A stretch of DNA of 64,000 nt, from contig NC_092340.1 of the NCBI RefSeq assembly GCF_046630445.1, positions 361,564,001 through 361,628,000 on the forward strand. Reading direction: 5' to 3'. Below, piece after piece: positions 47,735-56,243 of the stretch. Numbering within the stretch: the first letter of the stretch is position 1; every line of letters starts with the position of its first letter. Position numbers and translations under genes: made by a program. The DNA is from Rutidosis leptorrhynchoides (lineage: Eukaryota > Streptophyta > Magnoliopsida > Asterales > Asteraceae). The notes beneath the pieces are model-generated. The model saw only the letters and a program-made list of their open reading frames with translations. It was not told where the DNA came from and ran no database searches.

Positions 47735-47906
47735 GTGTAGGGAGAATCAAGTCTTTAAAGGATAATATGTATTTCTGTTAGAGTTAGATTTTCTGTTTTC
47801 GTGTAGTTCTCGAAAATGGAACCCGAATGGTCTTTCCCTAGCAGACCCTAAAGAACTAGTCTTCTCCCCCCATTCTGAATTTTTATTTTTTTTAGGTTTT
47901 TACGAA
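47735..47906 (+). other. Short spacer between pol and accessory ORF in E2
   Basis: It ends in a T-rich run and TTTTTTTTAG just before the accessory ATG, which resembles a splice acceptor. It is the same in E1. Confidence 0.45.
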
Positions 47907-48323
47907 ATGAAGACTTCCTGTGAACTAAACCATGGTCTAATGCTACACGCTTTGATCACTAAACGTAATAATGACACATTTCTGAGTGAACTGGTATCAG
48001 TAATCAGAGAAAAATTGGACGGAGTAAGAAAAGAATCCAGATGCGAAGATAATAAGTTACAATTTGGTAAAGAAAAATCAAAATCCACAGCGAAAAGAAG
48101 AGCACGACACATTGAAAAATGTCACAAATGCGGAAAATGGTCACACGACGGTAAATGTTCAAATAATCAAACCTATTCAAACACCGAATTTGTTACTTTA
48201 TGCAGAGATGGACCGTTCATATGTTTAGAAGAAAAAACATTAAATGCTCGAGGTTACGCCTATGTAGCCATGGAAAATCAATTAGTCCGACTATCTTATG
48301 AGTGGGCTAGAGCATATCACTAA
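47907..48323 (+). CDS. Accessory ORF of E2 with zinc-knuckle-like motif (138 codons)
   Basis: The product is a small basic protein. CHKCGKWSHDGKC (about residues 72-84) has the order C-X2-C-X4-H-X3-C, one residue short of a classical nucleocapsid knuckle. It is flanked by a Lys/Arg-rich helix-like segment (KSTAKRRARHIEK) and a C-terminal YEWARAYH. The E1 copy has the same length and no stops but has lost two metal ligands. A T-rich acceptor-like run precedes the ATG, and CAG/GTAAGT follows the stop by 16 nt. It may be an RNA-binding accessory factor or leader peptide of a spliced mRNA. The family is not recognised. Confidence 0.58.
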   Translation: MKTSCELNHGLMLHALITKRNNDTFLSELVSVIREKLDGVRKESRCEDNKLQFGKEKSKSTAKRRARHIEKCHKCGKWSHDGKCSNNQTYSNTEFVTLCRDGPFICLEEKTLNARGYAYVAMENQLVRLSYEWARAYH

Positions 48324-48339
48324 GAAATACTATCTCACA

Positions 48340-48345
48340 GGTAAG
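48340..48345 (+). promoter_or_regulatory. Perfect splice-donor consensus after E2 accessory ORF
   Basis: CAG/GTAAGT has its exon end at 48339. It is conserved in E1. A possible acceptor is TTCCAG at 49212, or the TTTTGCAG at 50019. Confidence 0.5.
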
Positions 48346-49342
48346 TCTGTACAGTTTTTATTTTTATTTTTATTTTTTTTAACCTTTTGATAATAAACGC
48401 TAAATTGTTCGCTATAAAGTATTAAATTGGTATTCGATGAAATTAGGTCTTGCGATGGAAATTATTGATATCATTCAAAAATTTATTACATCACTGCGAA
48501 ATTTAACGTTTATTCTTAAGGTATAAATATCTTTAATCAATCAACCCAAAATATTTCAAAAATTCGTCATGAGTTAAATTAGGTCATGGAACCGAAATTA
48601 CTTTACCGAAAAGAGAGGCGCATATTTTTGATAATATTTGATTGATTAAAGTGGAATAAAAGCCAAAAAGATTTTTAATTTTATTTTTACCATGTTTTTT
48701 TAATTAATATATAAATATTAATTTAATATTGTAAACTTATTTAAAATTGTAAATATTTGAAAAATTAATATAAGTTTGTATGTATAAAAACAAAAATTTA
48801 CTTTATTTTGCTAAGTTAAAAATATGATTTTTAAAAATTCGTCGTAAGTTGAAGACTAGGTCGTTGAACCGAAATTACTTTACCCGAGGGAGGGACGAGA
48901 ACTTTTATTATCATTATTTTTAATCTTATTGAATTAAAGTATGCCAAAAACATAAAAAAAAAACCCAAAAATCTTTGCTTTTAAAACCGCACTTTAAATT
49001 GACAAATTTTAAAATTTTGTCGAGGGACGGACTAGGACATCGTTCCGAAACGACCTCGTCCTAAATAACAAGGGAAACAAAATTTTAAAATTAATTAATT
49101 AATTATTTTATAAGTTAAGATTTAAAAAAATAATAATAATAATACAAACACCGCGACTCGCGGAGTTTGTAATGGGTAAATACCGCGACTCGCGGAGCAT
49201 CAAAATTCCAGAAAAAAAAATATAAACTGGTCGAACAGATCAGTATCTACACCCACAACCCAAAATACTGCGAAAATAAACCCAAAAACACACACAAATC
49301 CGAATTTTTTTCACCATTTTTCATCAAATCTTTCACAAAATC
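48346..49342 (+). other. Spacer before the E2 env-position gene
   Basis: This is AT-rich and non-coding. Four diverged repeats carry TTAGGTC..GGAACCGAAATTACTTTACC-like words (about 48437, 48567, 48840, 49018). A palindrome pair follows at 49150-49197, with a TATAAAC at 49221. Confidence 0.6.
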
Positions 49343-49384
49343 ATGTTGAGAAGGATGCTATCAAGGAATTACTCAAGGAAAACG
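49343..49384 (+). CDS. Predicted first exon of the E2 env-position gene (14 codons)
   Basis: It encodes MLRRMLSRNYSRKT and then the donor AAAACG/GTAATT. It is identical in coding sense to E1 20653-20612, and splicing to 50020 keeps phase 0. Confidence 0.55.
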
Positions 49385-50019
49385 GTAATTTCTTCATCAA
49401 AACACCCATTTAATCCGAAAATTAGTGTCTTGAACAAATTTATATCCAATTCGATTTTGATGCTTTTTAGTGTAATTATGCTTAAATTGCTTATATATTA
49501 TGCTTGTATAACCTAGATTGATGCTATTTAACATGATTAGAAGCCTTAAACTTCAAATTTTGAGTAATCTAGAGTTTGTGTTCTTGAGCAATTTGGGGCT
49601 TTTTGATATAAACAGGTTATGGCCGATTTTTGTCATGAATTATTGCTAAATTAAGTAGTGTAACATGTTTAGATAGTTAAATGATCCAAACTTTGAGCTT
49701 AAACATGATTTTTGAGAATTAAAGTGGACTTTTTCAAGTCTAAAATTCATGAACTTGATTTTTGAGAGATAATGCCATTTGAAACTTGTTTAATTGCTAA
49801 TAATGATTATTTTGACATGTTATTTGAGTTGAATGCTTATGAACTTGGCGAACATTTTCGTATATGCTTATTTAAAAAAGTGTAGATTTGATAAAAATAT
49901 GAAAATGAGCATAAGTTTGATATAAATTGAACATGTCATTGTAATTATTTTGATTGATGATTTTGCTGACACTAATGCATATTTGGATGCACAAAAATTG
50001 TGTTTGATGTATTTTGCAG
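49385..50019 (+). other. Predicted intron of the E2 env-position gene (635 nt)
   Basis: It has GTAATT at the start and TTTTGCAG at the end, and is AT/T-rich. It is nearly the same length as in E1 (637 nt). A cDNA spanning 49384/50020 would confirm it. Confidence 0.6.
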
Positions 50020-51372
50020 ACTGAAAGGGGTGAATCTTCATCCCAAGCTCGCATTGCTCCTCCTGAGATTGTGGAACAACAGGATGTTGATAACTATTAC
50101 AAACAAGATATACCTCATCCAGTTATGACATTTTCAGATATGCACGTGGAAGATTTGCACCCGAACTTGAGATTAGACAGACGTTGGATAGATTATCCAA
50201 AATACCAAAGGGCTTGCACACTCTTCATTCTAAAGCTGTTGAAGTACCTAGGGTAATAGAATGGGAACCATTAGAGGTAGTGGAATTGGCCGAGCCAATC
50301 AGGGAATTACTTACTCAAAGGTATGGTAATTCTACTTTTAGTGATTGGGTACGTTTATTCAACATGCGTAGACCTGTATATAAAGTATGGTGTGAAGAAT
50401 TATTGTGTAGTATAGAAATAAATGATCGGGTAGCTACTTTAACCGATCGAACTTTTATTAGATTTTTGTTAAGAGGTTCGATGCGCCACATGTCTCTACT
50501 AGACATGGCTCAGGCTTTACGTATATATACGCCTGAGGAGCTAGCATCTACCGATTGTCAAGGGTTGATATTAAATGGTAGGAAGATTGATGAAAATTTT
50601 GATACGCATGGTGTATGGAGTCAAATGACTAGCCATCACCGATTTAAAGGGGGAAATTACTCTTATACGGATATAGATAGAGCTGAGTTAAGAGTAATTC
50701 ACAGGTTTCTAGCGAACTCGATTACACAGCGAGGTAAAAATAAGGAAAAGGTAAATGAGCAAGATTTATTTTACCACATGTGTATTCGAGACCCACAAAG
50801 CGCTGTAAGTATACCTTATTGTGTGGGTTATTATTTATCGGCTATGGTTAGGGGGATGAGACCGCACAGTATAATAGGAGGTGGTATATTTATTACATTA
50901 ATTGCTGAGTATCTCGATTTGGATATAAGTCGGGGGGGGGGGGGGATTATTAATCGAAGAACCAGAACCCCACGATACAATTGGTTTAAATGTATATCAT
51001 GGTGCTAAGGTTTTGAAGAGGTGAAATAACGCCGCAGTACCATATAATGGAAGACATCCACATGTTGAAAGAAATCAATAGCCAGGTAATGTGGGAGGGG
51101 GAAATGAAATGACAGAAATGCAAAGGTTTATAGCTTCACAAGAGTATGAAAATGCTAGACATCGAGCATTTGAAGATTGGCAAGTTCATCAAAACCACAT
51201 CATAGCTCATTGCCAACATGTAGGTAGAAACTATATTCCTACTCCAAAGCCCATATTTCCTCCCTGGTCTATAGAAATCTAACCACCGTATCCTACTTAT
51301 AACCCAGCTGAAGCATTCTATAACACATACGGTTATGCATGGAACCCCTACTGGTATCAGTATCAACCCTAG
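50020..51372 (+). pseudogene. Env-position gene of E2, main exon, at least five breaks
   Basis: This is homologous to E1 19974-18628. The breaks are: a 1-nt loss around 50209-50213; a G-run of 14 at 50932-50945, where E1 has five Gs; and stops at 51022-51024, 51079-51081 and 51280-51282. The largest open stretch (50184-51008) contains the conserved middle part with RPVYKVWCEELLCSIEINDR. A short hydrophobic patch (SIIGGGIFITLIAEYL) is too short and polar to call a membrane anchor. It resembles the Athila ORF1/env-position family, whose role is unknown. Confidence 0.75.
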
Positions 51373-52300
51373 TTTATTTAGTTTTATTTATTTTATTTTT
51401 GTAATGTTACTACATTTAACACTTATGTTGATATTGTAATAGTTTTTATAATTTTCTAACTTTTATTATTAGATTTTAATAATTTTTGAATGTGGGGTAA
51501 TATACCAAACTTCAAAAAATATGTATATATGTTTGCAGTTTATCTTATGTACACAACAGGGTAAAACAACGCATTTTCAAAGACTGGCATTAAGTTCAGC
51601 AAAAGCAACTAATTTTGACGACAAGATGCAAAATAAATGTGATATAACAACAAACGGAATGAACAAATGATGTGCACCATTTACCATTCAACAAAAACAA
51701 CAATATGTTTGGAAACTATGGTAAAAATTTAATCATTTTTCTGCGCAAATCACCCTCAATAATTTAAATTGTTACCGATTTCTTGCAAATGAGGGCATTG
51801 CAAGATCTTAAGTGTGGGAAGGGGTTAAATTCTTTCAGAATGTTAAATATTTTTTTTTAAATTTAAACACTTGGTTACCATTAAAAATACTACTAACGCA
51901 GTAGTTGTATTAGAATCTAGTGCTCTCTGATAATAAAGAACAACCCTAGTCTTATATACTGACTACCCACTTCTAGTAAAAAATTTTCAAAATTTTCAAA
52001 CTAAATGAATTCAAAATTATGTTTATACATATTTATGAACGATGAAAACTAGGTGTTAATACCAAAATTGTCGTTACCTCGGAAAGGACATAAATTGAGA
52101 AACAACCCAAAAATGTTAGAATTCATTTAAGAATGGAATAGAGAAAAATAAAAAGGCAAAGAAAGGAAAATAAAAGCCAAGTGTGGAAAATTTTTACCAA
52201 GTTATTCAAAATATATATCACATATTTTTGTACAAATAATTGAAAATACTTTTGTTTTGGACGATAATTAACTGTTTTACCCGATGAAAGAAAAGAAGAG

Positions 52301-52507
52301 ATGGATCTACACGATGAATCAATTCCATCATTTAAAGGAAGTAAAGTCTTTCGAAAAAGAAACGCGCTTCTTGATTTAGGTCAAGAAGTTGTCGTTCAGA
52401 CCAGCTGTAGGTTGACGAAAAATCTAGAAAAGTCATCACTAAAATCAGCAGGAAATCCACGGACCTCAGCATCAAACAGGGTCGCCAAGTGGTCAGATTT
52501 ATCCTAA
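52301..52507 (+). CDS. 68-codon sense ORF in E2 3' region
   Basis: It reads MDLHDESIPSFKGSKVFRKR at its start, is basic, and is open in all three copies present in the window. It has no recognised domain and no ribosome context to judge by. Confidence 0.35.
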   Translation: MDLHDESIPSFKGSKVFRKRNALLDLGQEVVVQTSCRLTKNLEKSSLKSAGNPRTSASNRVAKWSDLS

Positions 52508-52856
52508 CCATGAGAGGATCTGTCTTGTAAAATGGGGAGGACGCCGTGCAAATTAGCTGGATAAGACTAATGAATCAGATCCCTAGAAAGGATAATCTCC
52601 TTTAAAGATCAAAAATCAGCTTTTAAGACTGATATTACTCAATCCTAGAGATTGACTTTAAAGATTGAGAATTACAAACTCATGGAATTCGATGATATCT
52701 AAACTCGAGCTTGAACGAGAAAATATTTTGATCAAAATTACAAACCGATTTGTTTTCTGAAAATCCATTTTCAATGCGTTCATTACCATTGAACGTAAAA
52801 TTCTAGGAATTCACCTGGAATTCTTTAGGTCACCTGAACCAAATCGGGTGTCAACC

Positions 52857-53201
52857 TTAAGAACGGTGGTTGCATAGCATGGTCAAAGACAGGACATAGT
52901 GCCAGACCGGAAAATTATAAGGGTGAGCTTTACTATTGCTCATACCAAGGATAGTAATTGCGTCCGACACGTTATAGACCATAATTAAAAGCATGGCAGG
53001 GGACATTGCCTTAACAGTTGCTTGTTCAACGCTTTCCTTTACAACCGGACGGTAGTTTATCGAAAGGTAATATACGGAGCAAGTATACTGGACGTGTTGC
53101 TTTCCCAATACAAGGTTAGCAAGTGGGTGACACAAAACCACAAGTTTTGAGCTAAAATTTTCAAATCTAAAACCCACCAAACCCACAAAAATATTTTGCA
53201 A
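52857..53201 (-). CDS. Antisense ORF in E2 3' region, 114 codons, unknown
   Basis: This is the counterpart of E1 15418-15768, starting MQNIFVGLVGFRFENFSSKL and running opposite to gag-pol, about 270-610 bp from the 3' LTR. No domain was identified. A promoter for it would have to lie in or near the 3' LTR. It could be coincidental. Confidence 0.35.
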   Translation of the reverse strand: MQNIFVGLVGFRFENFSSKLVVLCHPLANLVLGKQHVQYTCSVYYLSINYRPVVKESVEQATVKAMSPAMLLIMVYNVSDAITILGMSNSKAHPYNFPVWHYVLSLTMLCNHRS

Positions 53202-53454
53202 ACATCGGTGAAGGGTTATTCCGGAAAACTTATCTAGGGTAAAAGCTAGATTTAATTTTTAAAAGATCAAATGTTTTCATAAAGATCCAATTTCTTTAAA
53301 GGATCTAAATTTTATAGTCATGTGGGACTTTAAACCACATCGTTACTACCATTGTTTATACCGCCGTATAGAAATCACTGATGTACAAAGTGTGAAGAAT
53401 AAAGAGGTGATTCTAGTATTTCAAGACTATATTGCTTGAGGACAAGCAACGCTC

Positions 53455-53465
53455 AAGTGTGGGAA
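53455..53465 (+). promoter_or_regulatory. Polypurine tract of E2
   Basis: AAGTGTGGGAA lies four bases before the 3' LTR start at 53470. It is the mirror of the E1 site. Confidence 0.65.
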
Positions 53466-53469
53466 TATT

Positions 53470-54070
53470 TGATAATGCTAAAAACGAACATATATTTCAT
53501 AGCATTATCCCTTAAGAAAGACAAGCTTTTAGTTGCAATTGTTCTATTTACAAGTGATATTCGTTTAAATAATAAAAGGTGAAGACAAAAGACAGATTCG
53601 ACGAATTGAAGACGCAAACGACCAAAAAGCTCAAAAGTACAAAATACAATCAAAAAGGTTCAAATTAATGATGAAGAACGTCTAAAAATGACAAGAGTAC
53701 AAGTTACAAAACGCAAAGTACACGATATAAAATAGTACGAAAGGACGTTCGAAAATCCGGATCCGGGACATGAGTCAACTCTCAACGCTCGACGCAACGA
53801 ACGGAAAGTTACAAATTAATTATGTATATAAATATAATATAATATATAATTAATTATATAAATTATATATTTATATTATATTTATATTATTAAAATTCGT
53901 CGGCAAGTAAAAATCCAAATTGGAGTGAGCTGGAAATTCAAACTCCGTGACTCGCGGAGTTTGAAGGGGAAATTGACCGCGACTCGCGGAGTACTCAAAT
54001 CCAAATCTGCCTATAAAAGGCAACGCATTTTGATCGTTTTAAATATCCTAATTCTATCTATCTCTCAAAA

Positions 54071-54150
<80 letters not shown>

Positions 54151-55528
54151 TTTAATTTTAATTTTAAATCCTAATAATAAGGGTATGTTAGCGAATGTTG
54201 TAAGGGTGTAAGTCGAAATTCTGTTCGTGTAACGCTACGCTATTTTTAATCATTGTAAGTTATGTTCAACCTTTTTAATTTAATGTCTCGTAGCTAAGTT
54301 ATTATTATGCTTATTTAAGCCGAAGTAATCATGATGTTGGGCTAATTACTAAAATTGGGTAATTGGGCTTTGTACCATAATTGGGGTTTGGACAAAAGAA
54401 CGACACTTGTGGAAATTAGACTATGGGCTATTAATGGGCTTTATATTTGTTTAACTAAATGATAGTTTGTTAATTTTAATATAAAGATTTACAATTGGAC
54501 GTCCCTATAAATAACCATATACACTCGATCGGACACGATGGGCGGGATATTTATATGTACGAATAATCGTTCATTTAACTGGACACGGGAATGGATTAAT
54601 AGTCTATAGATTTATTAAAACAAGGGTGAAATTATGTACAAGTACACTTGGCGTAATTGTTAACAAAGTATTAAAACCTTGGGTTACACGCAGTCGATAA
54701 CCTGGTGTAATTATTAAACAAAGTATTAAAACCTTGTTACAGTTTAAGTCCCCAATTAGTTGGAATATTTGACTTCGGGTATAAGGATAATTTGACGAGG
54801 ACGCTCGCACTTTATATTTATAGCTGATGGACTGTTATGGACAAAAACCAGACGGACATATTAAATAATCCAGGACAAAGGACAATTAACCCATTGGCAT
54901 AAAACTAAAATCAACACGTCAAACATCATGATTACGGAAGTTTAAATAAGCATAATTCTTTTATTTCATATTTAATTTCCTTTATTTTATATTTAATTGC
55001 ACTTTTAATTATCGCACTTTTATTTATTGTTATTGTATTTAATTGCACTTTTAATTAATTGTACTTTTTAATTATCGCAAGTTTATTTTATCGCACTTTT
55101 ATTTATCGCAATTTCATTATCGTTATTTACTTTACGCTTTAAATTAAGTTATATTTATTTTTAATATTTTACATTAGGTTTTAACTGCGACTAAGTTTTA
55201 AAATCGACAAATCGGTCATTAAATGGTAAACCCCCCCCCCCCCCCCCCCCTTTATAATAATAATGTTACTTATATATATTTTTGTATTTTTATAAAATAA
55301 AACTAATATAGCGTTAAGCTTTGTTTAAAGATTTTCCCTGTGGAACGAACCGGACTTACTAAAAACTACACTACTGTACGATTAGGTACACTGCCTATAA
55401 GTGTTGTAGCAAGGTTTAAGTATATCCATTCTATAAATAAATAAATATCTTGTGTAAAATTGTATCGTATTTAATAGTTTTTTCGTTGTAAAAATAAAGC
55501 TATTTCATATACACCTCGCATAACATCA
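53470..55528 (+). repeat. 3' LTR of Athila E2 (2059 bp)
   Basis: Compared with the 5' LTR it has a longer (TA)n (54076-54144) and a run of 20 Cs (55231-55250) where the 5' LTR has only a short C-run. The palindrome pair lies at 53943-53992 and the TATA box at 54012-54018. Confidence 0.93.
53943..54018 (+). promoter_or_regulatory. Palindrome pair and TATA box in E2 3' LTR
   Basis: CTCCGTGACTCGCGGAG and ACCGCGACTCGCGGAGT precede TATAAAA by 20 bp. Transcription from here would run into the satellite array. Confidence 0.55.
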
Positions 55529-55533
55529 GTGTC
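55529..55533. other. Right target-site duplication of Athila E2 (GTGTC)
   Basis: It is an exact copy of 38652-38656, after which the satellite B unit resumes. Confidence 0.92.
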
Positions 55534-55883
55534 ATTTTAGGGTGATCTCGAGAATTTAAGCATAATCTGAAACTAAAGGTTATGCGCCGCCAAATGTTAC
55601 TCCATTTGGCGGCACATATTAGTGATTTAAAAAGCGTATTTAATGAAGTGACATTAGATTCAAAATTAAATGTAATATACATAATTACATTGTAAGTGAA
55701 ATAATAGGCCTTAAAACAATATGTACCATGCTAAGTCATGCATACACCAAAGGATTAATATGAAAGAAATTCAAAACGGTTAAAATCGAAAAAAGGCAAA
55801 ATTGAAGGCATTCGAGGTCTCATTTCGAAAAATCTTGGGACAAACCTCCTGCGGCAGTTTGCCAACGCATAGATCCCGAAAAA

Positions 55884-56243
55884 CGAAAGAACTGCCTAAG
55901 CATACTTTTTCGGATCCAAACTTATTTGTTCTTTCTAAGTCTTCGTCTTGCATAGAAGAACGCAACTGTTGCAAAAATGGGTCTTTCCAAACCTCGCCTC
56001 GCTCTTGTGACATGCTATGTTTCCCCTCTCTATTCCCAAGTAAAGGGTGAGTCCCATGCGTCAGTTTGTGGATTGCGTTCTAAGTATTGTACTCTATTAA
56101 TTTCTCAGTCCCTCTAGTCGGGTGGACGCCGGCCGGTCTTTCGACCAGATCCCAATAAAAATCGTACGTGCTGGTCTCCCCGCATGCGGCTCACGCCATT
56201 CGAGGTGGCCTAGCCTCACATTCATTCTAAAATCCTGTAGTGA
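55884..56243 (-). pseudogene. Organellar-type group II intron fragment inserted in the satellite
   Basis: The minus strand from 56192 reads GAGCCGCATGCGG, then a GAGA loop, then CCAGCACGTACGATT. This has the form of intron domain V with a GNRA tetraloop. A second GAAA-capped hairpin (CTGGTC/GACCGG) follows. Downstream is an open stretch (56013-55884 in frame) with GEVWKDPFLQQLRSSMQDED, which may be an exon I do not recognise. The base composition differs from the AT-rich surroundings. It is probably nuclear DNA of mitochondrial (less likely plastid) origin. Sequence on both sides is satellite (…GATCCCGAAAA and ATACACGATTT). Confidence 0.65.

Larger units (their letters stand above)
51373..53454 (+). 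other. 3' non-coding region of Athila E2
   Basis: It is present once here and duplicated in E1. AAGTGTGGGAA-like purine words stand at 51810-51820 and 52179-52189. It contains the 68-codon sense ORF and the antisense ORF listed separately. Confidence 0.65.
38657..55528 (+). mobile_element. Athila-type Ty3/gypsy retrotransposon E2, complete (16.9 kb)
   Basis: It has LTRs at 38657-40669 and 53470-55528, a primer site at 40678-40695, gag-pol at 42143-47734, an accessory ORF at 47907-48323, a two-exon env-position gene at 49343-51372, 3' sense and antisense small ORFs and a polypurine tract at 53455-53465. It is the same family as E1 in the opposite orientation. Gag-pol is nearly intact, with two nonsense codons. 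About 11 differences were counted by eye in the first 610 aligned LTR positions. Confidence 0.94.

Noticed and set aside
50020..51372. True viral envelope protein
   Set aside because: There is no signal peptide, cleavage site or convincing membrane helix; only the position after pol is env-like.
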